Origin: CAZUXY01 sp964624235
GTDB taxonomy: Bacteria; Spirochaetota; UBA4802; UBA5368
NCBI GenBank assembly: GCA_964624235.1
Contig: CAZUXY010000050.1
Location: 1-35,275 of the forward strand
DNA: 35,275 bases
Direction of reading: 5' to 3'
A program made the position numbers and the translations under genes. Below the pieces are notes generated by a model that was given only the letters and a program-made list of their open reading frames with translations, was not told the origin of the DNA and searched no databases. Each line of letters opens with the position of its first letter. Within the stretch, counting starts at the first letter, position 1. Positions 24,623 to 33,285 of the stretch are shown piece after piece.

Positions 24623-24696
24623 TAATCAGTACTATTCGAGATTATCAATCATGCACCTGTCGCATTTACCGGTTATCAGGATTTAATCAGTACTAT
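24623..24696. repeat. pair of 13-bp direct repeats between aroF and tyrA
   Basis: TAATCAGTACTAT occurs at 24623-24635 and 24684-24696, same orientation, start to start 61 bases. Each contains the palindrome AGTACT. They fill part of the 114-base gap upstream of tyrA, so a regulator site or RNA element is possible. No function is proven. Confidence 0.55.
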
Positions 24697-24721
24697 AAAG
24701 AGGAAATTAACAGGAGTCCCT

Positions 24722-25738
24722 TCAATAAATGTCACGGTCGAGAGCCTTTGCAAGTTTTCCCAGTCTTGTGATTAATTGAACGAGGGTTTCATAATCTATG
24801 GTCTGCTGTCCGTCCGAGTGGGCGTCTTCAGGATTCGGATGTGCTTCCACCATTATGCCGTCGGCCCCTGCCGCTACAAAGGCCATGGCCGCCGCGGGCA
24901 CATAGTCTTTATTTCCCATGGCATGACTCGGATCGCAGATCACCGGCAGGTGGCTTAAATCCTTTATAACGGGAACCACTCCCGCATCCAGGGTGTTTCT
25001 TGTCATGTCTTCGAAGGTTCTGATTCCTCTGGGGCAGAGCACCACATTCTTGTTGCCCTGTGAGAGAATGTACTCAGCAGACATTAAAAATTCACTTACC
25101 GTCGCGCTCATCCCTCTCTTCAGGAGTACGGGCCTGTCCACCTTGCCGACTTCTTTAAGAAGGTTGTAGTTCTGCATGTTCCGGGTACCTATCTGCAGCA
25201 CATCTACGTGTTCAGCCACAAAGGCCACGTCCCTCGGATCCATTACTTCAGTAACCAGCGGCAGGCCGGATTCCTGTTTTGCCTTAACAAGATATTTAAT
25301 ACCCTCACGGCCGAAGCCCTGAAACGAATAGGGAGAAGTTCTGGGCTTGAAAGCACCGGCCCTGAACAGTGAAGCACCTGCTTTCTTTATCATCAATGCA
25401 TGCTCAATAACCGCTTTTTCCCCTTCGACCGAACACGGTCCCGCAATAACGACGACTTTAACCCCGCCTACCGCGATACCGTCAATGGTAATTACACTCC
25501 GCTCAGCATGGGTCTCCCTGCTGACCAGTTTGAACGGCCTCAGGATCGGTTTGACCGACTCGACTCCCGCAAGGGCTTCCAGCGGCTGTTCGCGAAGGAG
25601 TTCTTCATCGCCGATTACCGTAATGATTGTACGCTGGATACCGGTCGACACATGGGGTTGCAGGTTGAGTAACTTTACCTTCTCTACTATATGGTCGATT
25701 TCTTCCTGTGTGACATTGGGTTTAAGGACAATCAACAT
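24722..25738 (-). CDS. aroF: 3-deoxy-7-phosphoheptulonate (DAHP) synthase, type I-beta
   Basis: A 338-residue enzyme that joins phosphoenolpyruvate and erythrose 4-phosphate in the first step of aromatic synthesis. The N-terminal ~70 residues form the ferredoxin-like regulatory domain (MLIVLKPNVTQEEIDHIVE) known from Thermotoga DAHP synthase, where Tyr binds and inhibits. The barrel carries GPCSVE, RAGAFKPRTSPYSFQG, LLKRGM, CPRGIRTFE, DPSHAMG and the metal-binding VEAHPNPEDAHSDGQQ. GGAG lies seven bases before the ATG. It sits between pheA and tyrA. Feedback by Phe or Tyr is inferred from the N-terminal domain. Confidence 0.95.
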   Translation of the reverse strand: MLIVLKPNVTQEEIDHIVEKVKLLNLQPHVSTGIQRTIITVIGDEELLREQPLEALAGVESVKPILRPFKLVSRETHAERSVITIDGIAVGGVKVVVIAGPCSVEGEKAVIEHALMIKKAGASLFRAGAFKPRTSPYSFQGFGREGIKYLVKAKQESGLPLVTEVMDPRDVAFVAEHVDVLQIGTRNMQNYNLLKEVGKVDRPVLLKRGMSATVSEFLMSAEYILSQGNKNVVLCPRGIRTFEDMTRNTLDAGVVPVIKDLSHLPVICDPSHAMGNKDYVPAAAMAFVAAGADGIMVEAHPNPEDAHSDGQQTIDYETLVQLITRLGKLAKALDRDIY

Positions 25739-25786
25739 AACAGTCTCCGATTACACGGGTATAACTCCGGCCCCAGGGAGTTCAGA

Positions 25787-26842
25787 TCAGCTTTTTGCTT
25801 CCCGGGGATAAGAACCCAACACCTTGATGAAGATAAGATCATCTTTCATTTTTTCCATTGCGGATTTGACGACTGTAGTATCTTTGTGTCCGATGAAGTC
25901 AATGAAAAAATTATACTCCCACATCTTTTTCTTGTCAGGTCGCGATTCAATCTTGGTCATATTAATCCCGGCGTCATTGAAAGGCCTCAGCATTGAATAC
26001 AGCGCGCCCGACCGGTCCCTTACGGCGCATATTATTGACGTTTTGTCGTCCCCTGTAGGCTCTGATTCCTTGTTCCCTATCACGAAAAAGCGGGTAAAAT
26101 TCTGTTTAGAGTCCTCAATATGCTTTCTCAGTACATTGAGCTTGTATATACGGGCCGAGGCTTCTGAGGAAATTGCGGCGGACAGCTTGTCCCAGGATGC
26201 CGTTTCCGCGGCAAGGGAGGTGGAGCTCACCTGGTGGATGTCGACATTGGGAAGGTTTTTCCGCAGCCACTCCTTGCATTGTCCCAGCGGCTGGGGATGG
26301 GAATACAACTTTTTTATTTTTTTCAGATCATCGGCGACCGAGACCAGGCTGTGGGATATACGGAGGTATTTCTCGGCGACAATTTTATTCTCCATATCGA
26401 GTAGTTCGTCCAGGGTATCGGTTACCGCCCCCTCCATGCTGTTTTCAATGGGGACAACCGCATATTGTGCCCTTCCCATCCCTACTTCTGTGAATACCTC
26501 ATGTATTGTTTTAACCGGCACTTCATGAATAGACTCACCGAAAATCTCGAGCATCGCGATATGGGCATAGGTGCCGGCAGGTCCAAGAAACGCAACTTTG
26601 ATCGGATCAACGAGATTTCTTGAGTAGGAGATGAGTTCGTTGTATATCTTTCTCAGGAACTCGCTGGAGAGTGGACCTTTATTGATTTTTTCAATACTCT
26701 CAAGCACCTCTCGATTGTCGGAGGGGGAGAAATGCAGACCCTCACCGCTTTTGCTTTTTTTCATATGCTCCACCAACAACCCGAAACGCCGGGAGAGGAG
26801 ATCGATTATCTGTTTGTCAAGGTCGCTCATTTTTTTCTTCAC
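25787..26842 (-). CDS. pheA: P-protein: prephenate dehydratase with N-terminal chorismate mutase-like domain and ACT domain
   Basis: A 351-residue protein with a GTG start; GAGGG lies eight bases upstream. Residues 1-75 form an AroQ-like helical chorismate mutase domain. Residues ~81-258 are prephenate dehydratase: FLGPAGTYAH at 85-94 and the catalytic TRFFVIG at 250-256. The ACT domain (~267-345) has SGALYSML and the ESRP motif (299-302) that binds Phe for feedback. Dehydratase function is firm. The mutase domain looks weak: aligned to the E. coli P-protein, the Arg11 site is Lys2, and the Arg51/Glu52 sites are Asp42/Asn43 unless a two-residue gap is allowed. It lies four bases after the scpB stop. 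Confidence 0.93.
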   Translation of the reverse strand: MKKKMSDLDKQIIDLLSRRFGLLVEHMKKSKSGEGLHFSPSDNREVLESIEKINKGPLSSEFLRKIYNELISYSRNLVDPIKVAFLGPAGTYAHIAMLEIFGESIHEVPVKTIHEVFTEVGMGRAQYAVVPIENSMEGAVTDTLDELLDMENKIVAEKYLRISHSLVSVADDLKKIKKLYSHPQPLGQCKEWLRKNLPNVDIHQVSSTSLAAETASWDKLSAAISSEASARIYKLNVLRKHIEDSKQNFTRFFVIGNKESEPTGDDKTSIICAVRDRSGALYSMLRPFNDAGINMTKIESRPDKKKMWEYNFFIDFIGHKDTTVVKSAMEKMKDDLIFIKVLGSYPREAKS

Positions 26843-26846
26843 ATTG

Positions 26847-27521
26847 CTAACCCTCGGTGTCGAACGAAAATTCTTTTATCTCGGATAATTTAGGCAGGTC
26901 GGAAAGCTTGTTGAGGCCGAAAAACCTGAGGAATTCATCGGTAGTGCCGTATGCAAGCGGCCTACCCGGAAGCTCTTTCCTCCCCACGGGTTTTATCAGG
27001 TTCTTCTTCATAAGATTGGTCACCATCATCCTGGAGGAAACGCCCCTCAGTGCCTCGATTTCTGCAAGGACCACCGGTTGTTTATACGCAATAATAGAAA
27101 GGGTTTCCAGCATTCCCCGGGAAAGACCTTCACGTTTAGTATATCCCAGGACCCTGCGGATACGATCGGAATAGCGCCGGTTGGTCAGAAACTGGTAGCC
27201 GTTGGAAATTTCATAAAGTTTAATCCCTCCTCCCCTCTCTTCGTAATGGTCAACCAGGGAATCAAGAATTATCTTTGCATGGGTTCCGTCTACCCCGAAG
27301 TTCTTAACGAAAAAAGAAAGGGGGAGAGGTTCATTGGATAAAAACAGTACCGCTTCAAAAAGACCGTGCAGATCTATTTCTTCACTCGACAGATCGGTTT
27401 GTCCCGCCTCATTCTGCTCTTCATCCCCTGCGGAAGGTCCCGTATAATCAGCCTCAACAGGTTTCCTGACAGTGTCATCAGGGTTCAGCGGGCTTTCTTT
27501 GCTGTTCATAGTTGATACCAT
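26847..27521 (-). CDS. scpB: segregation and condensation protein B
   Basis: A 224-residue winged-helix protein that, with ScpA and SMC, forms the bacterial condensin. A ~45-residue acidic N-terminus precedes the domain (LHGLFEAVLFLSNEPLPL). Family phrases include ISNGYQFLTNRRYSD, LSRGMLETLSIIAYKQPV and ALRGVSSRMMVTNLMKK, then GRPLAYGTTDEFLRFFGL. The start is the ATG at 27521 or at 27509. It lies 103 bases downstream of scpA. Confidence 0.95.
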   Translation of the reverse strand: MVSTMNSKESPLNPDDTVRKPVEADYTGPSAGDEEQNEAGQTDLSSEEIDLHGLFEAVLFLSNEPLPLSFFVKNFGVDGTHAKIILDSLVDHYEERGGGIKLYEISNGYQFLTNRRYSDRIRRVLGYTKREGLSRGMLETLSIIAYKQPVVLAEIEALRGVSSRMMVTNLMKKNLIKPVGRKELPGRPLAYGTTDEFLRFFGLNKLSDLPKLSEIKEFSFDTEG

Positions 27522-27624
27522 GCGTAGTATTTTTCCATCCTGGGAATCACCGCCTTCTCTTCGGGGGTTTCACGGGATGATTTGTATACCTATGCAATAC
27601 TGGCGGGGAGTGGAATACACCGGT

Positions 27625-28398
27625 TTAAGGGGTAATACTTTTGAACAATCTTATTTCTCCAAACACCCTATGCTGCATAAGCCTTAGTCTACCCGTTTTT
27701 GCCATTTCCAGAATGGCCAGAAAAGTCGCAATAACCAACGCTCTTGCGGGCCTTTCAGTAAAAATATCGCTGAAGGTGATTTGATCCCTGTCTCTTAACA
27801 ATTCCGTAACGTGAATGATTCTGTCGCTGACCAGGATTTCGTCAAATATAATTTCCTTCTGTTCCACCGTAACGGCGGAATCCATGACCCGGGCAAAAGC
27901 GTGCAGCAGATCATAAAGGGTTACATCGACCAGATCTTCCTCCTGGATTAGATCTTTGATGATATTTTCTCGCGGGAAGGCGTCGACCTGGATTTCGAAC
28001 ATCTCCCTCAGCGACCGTGACGCCTGCTGGTATTTTTTATATTCAAGCAGCTTTTGAATAAGTTCCGGCGGAAGAGGGGGGACGAAGTATTCATCCTGGA
28101 GGTCATCACCCGGGAGCAGGGCTTTGGATTTATAATAAAGAAGTTCCGACGCCATCAATATGAAGTCCGATGCGACCTGCACGTTCAGGCTTTCCATAAG
28201 TTTAAGATATTCGATATACTGTTCGGTTATGCTGGAGATTGAAACTTCGGTTATTTCTATGCGTGCCTGTTTGATCAGGTTCCACAGCAGATCAAGCGGT
28301 CCTTCGAAATTATCAATTTGAATAATATATTTCCCGGTTCCCTCCTGTTCCGTTTTTCCGTTGTTTCCTGATACATGCATATCACTGTCGAAAGGCAT
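27625..28398 (-). CDS. scpA: segregation and condensation protein A
   Basis: A 257-residue kleisin subunit of the SMC-ScpAB complex. The N-terminal domain after ~22 variable residues has IDNFEGPLDLLWNLIKQARIE, broken here only to cite the family hallmark FEGPLDLL, then ASDFILMASELLYYKSKALLP. The C-terminal winged helix ends in VATFLAILEMAKTGRLRL. The length is normal. It appears to lead the long operon that runs through scpB and the aromatic genes to rpsA. No SMC gene is in the window. Confidence 0.95.
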   Translation of the reverse strand: MPFDSDMHVSGNNGKTEQEGTGKYIIQIDNFEGPLDLLWNLIKQARIEITEVSISSITEQYIEYLKLMESLNVQVASDFILMASELLYYKSKALLPGDDLQDEYFVPPLPPELIQKLLEYKKYQQASRSLREMFEIQVDAFPRENIIKDLIQEEDLVDVTLYDLLHAFARVMDSAVTVEQKEIIFDEILVSDRIIHVTELLRDRDQITFSDIFTERPARALVIATFLAILEMAKTGRLRLMQHRVFGEIRLFKSITP

Positions 28399-28489
28399 TT
28401 ATGACGCTCTCTTCCGGCTCAATGTTCATCCGCCGGTTCATTACCATTAATAAACGGGATATATTCGCGGTTGAATAGACAACCAGAAA

Positions 28490-28849
28490 CTATGACAGAG
28501 CTTTTTCCGCTGCTTTTTGAAGTCTTTCCGGGGGGAATGGCTTTACGACAAAATCTCTCACACCGATTTTTATTGCTTTGGTCAGGAGGTTTTCCTGTCC
28601 CAGGGCGGTAACCATGATGATTCGAGCGGATGGGTCAAGCCTGAGAATTTCTTCTGCTGCCTGAATCCCGTCTTTTTCACGCATGGTAATGTCCATGGTC
28701 ACCAGATCGGGTTTCAGTTTTTTATAAAGCTCAACGGCCATATTCCCGTTTTCCGCTTCACCGATAACCTCATGTCCTCTCGGCACCAAAGCGTCTTTAA
28801 CGAGGGTCCTCATGAATTTCGCATCATCTACTATTAAAATAGTGGCCAT
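28490..28849 (-). CDS. cheY: CheY-type single-domain response regulator
   Basis: A 119-residue receiver domain alone. The acidic pair Asp8/Asp9, phospho-acceptor Asp53 (TMDIT), Thr81 (VTALG) and Lys103 (VVKPF) are all present. The closest style is CheY of chemotaxis, where the phosphorylated form binds the flagellar switch. GGAG lies seven bases before the ATG. A TATAAT upstream suggests its own promoter. It is the natural substrate for the CheA kinase and the CheA-borne CheC domain encoded upstream. Confidence 0.9.
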   Translation of the reverse strand: MATILIVDDAKFMRTLVKDALVPRGHEVIGEAENGNMAVELYKKLKPDLVTMDITMREKDGIQAAEEILRLDPSARIIMVTALGQENLLTKAIKIGVRDFVVKPFPPERLQKAAEKALS

Positions 28850-28898
28850 CTCGTTTCTCCGTTTCTAAATATCTATTCTATCACTTCAGACACATATA

Positions 28899-28904
28899 AT
28901 TATA
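28899..28904 (-). promoter_or_regulatory. possible -10 box upstream of cheY
   Basis: A perfect TATAAT is on the minus strand in an AT-rich 152-base gap, ~50 bases before the cheY ATG, but no good -35 box is seen at 16-18 bases. An activator-dependent or alternative-sigma promoter is possible. Confidence 0.3.
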
Positions 28905-29001
28905 TAGTTTTTTAACATTTTTAACTGGAGTATTCAACAAAAATTTACCCGCCGCCATAAAATATTAAAAACCCCGACTTATACCATAAAAAAGGTATTA
29001 T

Positions 29002-30072
29002 TCACAAATGTTCAATTATTTTTTCAGTTATTTCAAAAAGGGATACAACCTCTTTTACACTCCCCAACTGGACCGCAACACGGTTCATGCCAAATACCAC
29101 GGATGTTCCCTCATCCTGTGCAATGGTATACCCCCCTTTGTTCTTAATCTGCAGGAGGCCGTCCGCCCCGTCTCTTCCCATTCCCGTCATTATCACCCCG
29201 ACGGAATTGTTCTCATACGTATCGGCAACGGATTTGAACAATACATCGATAGAGGGACGATGACCGGATACTTTTTCGCCCTGATATACCCTTATCACAT
29301 TTTCGCCGTTTTTCTTCTCTACGCTCATATGGGAATGCCCCGGGGCCAGGTATCCTTCGCCCGGGGCGATCCTGTCACCGTCCCGCGCCTCTTTAACCTT
29401 CAATGTAGAGTTGGCATCCAGCCTCTGTGCAAAAGCGTTGGTAAATCCCTCGGGCATATGCTGTACTACGAGTACCGACGACGGGAAACCCTTGGGAAAC
29501 CTTTTAAACACGTGAACCAGCGCTGAAGGACCACCCGTTGAAGTTCCGATGGCTACCACCCTGGGCTTTTTACCCTCGGTCATCTCAAATTTTTTCAGAC
29601 TGATCGGCCCCTCGGCGGGTGCGCCTTCGGACTTCCTCTCGTCGGCCGACCTGACCTGAAATTTGATATTCGACCTGTAGACCGATTTGACTTTACTGAC
29701 GAGCAGATCGGAGATTTCCTCGACTGAAATAGAAACCGAAGTCGAGGGTTTCGGGATAAAATCCACCGCGCCATACTCCAGCGCTTTAAAGGTTGCCTCT
29801 GCCCCGTACTGGGTTAATACGCTCATCATGATAACGGGTTTTGGTTTGGTTTCGATTATAGCGCGCAGTGCCTCCAGTCCGTCCATGATGGGCATTTCGA
29901 TATCCATGGTGATGACGTCGGGGTTGAGTGTCTGGTTTTTAAATACCGCGGTTTTCCCGTTGTTCGCGGTTCCGATAACTTCTATCTCCGGGTCCCTTTC
30001 CAGGATATCGGCGACTATTTTTCTTACCAGAGCCGAGTCGTCGACAATAAGTACTTTAATCTTATCGGCCAT
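29002..30072 (-). CDS. cheB: CheB protein-glutamate methylesterase/deamidase
   Basis: A 356-residue chemotaxis adaptation enzyme that removes methyl groups from receptors. The receiver domain (1-125) has Asp11/Asp12, phospho-site Asp57 (TMDIEMP) and Lys108 (PKPS). After a ~40-residue linker, the methylesterase domain (170-356) shows the catalytic triad: Ser178 in GTSTGGP, His205 in VQHMPEGFT and Asp301 in TGMGRDGADG. The length is normal. It starts seven bases after the cheA stop. No CheR methyltransferase gene is in the window. Confidence 0.96.
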   Translation of the reverse strand: MADKIKVLIVDDSALVRKIVADILERDPEIEVIGTANNGKTAVFKNQTLNPDVITMDIEMPIMDGLEALRAIIETKPKPVIMMSVLTQYGAEATFKALEYGAVDFIPKPSTSVSISVEEISDLLVSKVKSVYRSNIKFQVRSADERKSEGAPAEGPISLKKFEMTEGKKPRVVAIGTSTGGPSALVHVFKRFPKGFPSSVLVVQHMPEGFTNAFAQRLDANSTLKVKEARDGDRIAPGEGYLAPGHSHMSVEKKNGENVIRVYQGEKVSGHRPSIDVLFKSVADTYENNSVGVIMTGMGRDGADGLLQIKNKGGYTIAQDEGTSVVFGMNRVAVQLGSVKEVVSLFEITEKIIEHL

Positions 30073-30079
30073 TACCTTA

Positions 30080-33000
30080 TCATTCCAGTCGGCTGACGAT
30101 TTTCTTCAACGATTCGGGCTCGGGCATTATCAACAATTCCCCCATTACCCGGTCGTCCTGATAATAAAAAATCGTATCCATGATAAGGGCGTAATCGTTT
30201 CTGATATTGTGCAACACCAGAAGTGAATCGATTATCGACTGCATATAATCATGCACCACCGTCGGTACATCGGGTTTAATCGCCACAGAGGCCTGTTCGG
30301 CGATGACGTTTATGACTGAAGATCCGACGATGTTGGTTACTTCTTTTAAAGCCGACTCGCCGTCTTCATTCAGCTCGCGCGTCTCCCCGCTCTCAATCCC
30401 ATAAAGCAGATCGATCAGATCGAACCCCGAATCCTCCTTCAGGCCGAACAGGATCGTACCTTTGATGTCACCGACCAGCGGCATATACACGCCGATATAG
30501 ATGCTGTCGACCTCACCTATTGATTCAGGGATTCTTTCCACGGGTAAAAGCGAAACGCTGGGAATGGAGAGGTCCACCCTCTTCCCCAGTATCTTTGAAA
30601 GTGATTCCGCAGCGTTTGCAATACCCGTATTGGCGATCACACGTATTTTATGAATGTCGTCTTCAGTAATCTGCAGCGATTTCTTTACATGTTCATCGAT
30701 CGAACCGGTTTCCATGGTCGACTTTACGCTTTCTTGAAGTTCATCCTTAAAAGAGCGTAATATATCCTTAACCCTTTTTTCAACATCCGCCTCCGGTACC
30801 GCCTCATCCCTCATTGGTTTTTTTTCTTCAGAGGACGGCACCGCGGGCTTCTCCCGCGGTTTTTGTGCTTCCTCTTTTGAAAAGACAATGTCTTCTTTAA
30901 TTTTCGATTCAACGTCTTTCCCGGGCGGGATCGGTGCGGTTTCTTTCTTCTCTTCCGCCGGTAACCCCTGAGGCTGCTTTTCCTCTTTTTTCACCGCGAC
31001 GCCGCCGGAAATATCGAGCTCTTCCACCTGCACCTCTTTGGCCTGGGCGGCCCTTCTTCTCTGTATCCTGGAAAGTTTTTCCTGATCGCTGATCACCTTG
31101 TTTATCATGGATGCCACATCGAGGATGAGGCAAATGCTTCCGTCGCCGAGAATCGAAGCGCCGGCAAGCCCTTCAATAGTTGTATAATTCTGCTCGAGAG
31201 GTTTAATTACTATCTCCTGCTTCCCCTCAAGTGTATCCACGATAAGTCCGATCTTCCTGTTGCCGTAACCGACCACAACCACCGGCATCTTTTTCTCACC
31301 CGCAGAATAACTTTCGATACCTACAAAATCGCTGAGCCTCAACAGGGAAAGAATCTCTCCGCGCAGGTTTATCACCTCATGCCCCTCAATAGTGGTTAAA
31401 TCATTCAGTGATATCTTTATGGTCTCTATAACGTCAGACAGGGGAATCGCATAGAGTTCACCCTGCACTCTTACCATTATTGCCGGTATGATCGCCAGTG
31501 TCAGGGGAAATGCCAGTATAAACCGGGTCCCCATGCCGGGCTCGGTCTCTATGCTTACAGAGCCGTTTAGTTCTGAAACTATTTCCTTGACTACATTCAT
31601 TCCCACACCGCGCCCTGAAATATCCGTTACCACGTCCGTGGTTGAAAATCCCGGCGAGTAGATGAAGTTGTATATTTCATCGTCATCCATGTTGGCGAGC
31701 ATTTCCTGGGTTGCGAGCCCCTTGCTGATGACCTTTTTCCTGATTTTATTTACGTCCAGACCGCGCCCGTCATCGCTGACCTGAACGAAAATCTGATTGC
31801 CCGCCTGGTAGGCGCTTAATGTGATCGTTGCCGTCTCCTTTTTTTTCAGGCGGCGCCTCTCCTCGGTGCTTTCAATTCCATGGTCGATCCCGTTGCGTAT
31901 CAGGTGCATAAGCGGTTCGCCTATCGCATCGATGACCTTTTTATCGAGTTCAGTATCCTCACCCTTTGTAACGAGTATCACATTTTTCTTGAACTCTTTC
32001 GCCAGGTCCCTCACCAGCCGGTTAAAACGGGAAAACACCTGACCGATGGGAACCATCCTGGTTTTCATTATACCGTTCTGCAAATCCTTGGCGATACGGG
32101 ACATCTGGTCCATGCGGTTTTTAAATTCATTGGTGATGTTTTTTTCCTGTCCGCCCTTGCGCAACTCTTCGTAGAGTTTGAAAAAACCGGAATTGGCGAT
32201 AACCAGTTCACCCACATTGTTCAACAACAGGTCCAGTTTATCCACCGACACTTTCACTATTTTCAGCGAAGTGACCCGTTTTTCATCTTTGCGCTTGAAG
32301 GTCTCGACCTTAAACTCTTCCTCCTCTTCATCGTCTTCGGAATCTTTACCTGAAGCGCTATATACTGAACCATGTGTAGCACCAGATACGCCGTCTCCTG
32401 CTTCCTGAGATTCTTCCAGAAGCGTCTCCTTTTCATGAAAGGTGAGGACGGTCTTGTCGTCCTGCCTGGAGAGACTTATTTTTCTCATATCTATTCTGGC
32501 GACCTGATCCACATCACAGGCGTTTTTAATATCTTCCAGTGGACTCTCGGTAAGCAGGATAATGCTGAATACTTCCTCTATTGACGTTTCATCAATGGAG
32601 TCCTGGGGAGGCTGGCTTACCAGGATTGTCCCTATCCTGCCGAGGTTCTTCATTATCAGTTGTGCTTTTATCCATTTCATCTGGGCGGAGGGATCAATGA
32701 AAACCGTTATCTCGCAGCATGATTTACCCTCCTGCATTCCGCTTCGTATCTCTTTGACCTGTGCCGATGACAGTTTTATTCTCGGCGCTTCGACCGGCTC
32801 ATCTGTCTTTTCCCTGGATCCCGGTGTTGACGGCTTTTCCGCGTCACTGATTGATTTGATCCTGTCGATGATGGAAGAAAGGTCGACATCGGGCTTTTTA
32901 CCGTCGGCAACGGTGTCAATAACCATACTGATTACATCAAAGCAGCTGAATAACACATCAACTATGTTCGGGGATATCTGCATGGTCCTGTCCCTGATGC

Positions 33001-33223
33001 CCTGAAGAAGGTTTTCCATTTTATGCGCCAGGTCACTCAGGTCATTCAGTCCCACAAAGGCCGCCGAACTTTTCAATGAATGGGCCGCCCGGAATATATT
33101 GTTGATGATATCAATATTATCGGGGTTCTTCTCCATCTCGAGCAGATTCTGATTCAACTCCTGAAGCTGCTCGTCAGCTTCTTCCAGAAAAATATCCTGA
33201 TACTCACCCAAGGAAAATGCCAT
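30080..33223 (-). CDS. cheA: CheA chemotaxis histidine kinase fused to a C-terminal CheC-like phosphatase domain
   Basis: The protein has 1047 residues; typical CheA has ~650-700. Order: P1 HPt (1-125, phospho-His48 in AAHSLKSSA); P2-like CheY-binding domain (~168-248); acidic linker (~265-315); P3 dimerisation (~318-395); P4 ATPase (~396-575) with HLIRNGIDHGIE, DDGRGLD and GFSTTDVVTDISGRGVGM; P5 CheW-like (~577-712). A charged linker rich in Lys, Glu and Pro spans ~713-850. Residues 851-1047 form a CheC/CheX-family domain. The CheC active site [D/S]x3Ex2Nx22P is complete in the second half: Ser957, Glu961, Asn964, Pro987. The first copy keeps Asn865 and Pro888 but has His858 and Val862 in the acidic positions. 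So one site is likely active for dephosphorylating CheY-P. It lies between cheW and cheB. Confidence 0.93.
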   Translation of the reverse strand: MAFSLGEYQDIFLEEADEQLQELNQNLLEMEKNPDNIDIINNIFRAAHSLKSSAAFVGLNDLSDLAHKMENLLQGIRDRTMQISPNIVDVLFSCFDVISMVIDTVADGKKPDVDLSSIIDRIKSISDAEKPSTPGSREKTDEPVEAPRIKLSSAQVKEIRSGMQEGKSCCEITVFIDPSAQMKWIKAQLIMKNLGRIGTILVSQPPQDSIDETSIEEVFSIILLTESPLEDIKNACDVDQVARIDMRKISLSRQDDKTVLTFHEKETLLEESQEAGDGVSGATHGSVYSASGKDSEDDEEEEEFKVETFKRKDEKRVTSLKIVKVSVDKLDLLLNNVGELVIANSGFFKLYEELRKGGQEKNITNEFKNRMDQMSRIAKDLQNGIMKTRMVPIGQVFSRFNRLVRDLAKEFKKNVILVTKGEDTELDKKVIDAIGEPLMHLIRNGIDHGIESTEERRRLKKKETATITLSAYQAGNQIFVQVSDDGRGLDVNKIRKKVISKGLATQEMLANMDDDEIYNFIYSPGFSTTDVVTDISGRGVGMNVVKEIVSELNGSVSIETEPGMGTRFILAFPLTLAIIPAIMVRVQGELYAIPLSDVIETIKISLNDLTTIEGHEVINLRGEILSLLRLSDFVGIESYSAGEKKMPVVVVGYGNRKIGLIVDTLEGKQEIVIKPLEQNYTTIEGLAGASILGDGSICLILDVASMINKVISDQEKLSRIQRRRAAQAKEVQVEELDISGGVAVKKEEKQPQGLPAEEKKETAPIPPGKDVESKIKEDIVFSKEEAQKPREKPAVPSSEEKKPMRDEAVPEADVEKRVKDILRSFKDELQESVKSTMETGSIDEHVKKSLQITEDDIHKIRVIANTGIANAAESLSKILGKRVDLSIPSVSLLPVERIPESIGEVDSIYIGVYMPLVGDIKGTILFGLKEDSGFDLIDLLYGIESGETRELNEDGESALKEVTNIVGSSVINVIAEQASVAIKPDVPTVVHDYMQSIIDSLLVLHNIRNDYALIMDTIFYYQDDRVMGELLIMPEPESLKKIVSRLE

Positions 33224-33285
33224 ACCCTTTTACCTTGATCCTTATTAAATATTACACATCACTTCATTACCGCATGACTAACCTG

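Noticed and set aside
28982..29000. ATACC/GGTAT hairpin after cheB as a terminator
   Set aside because: The stem is five bases with a long A-rich loop, too weak to call.
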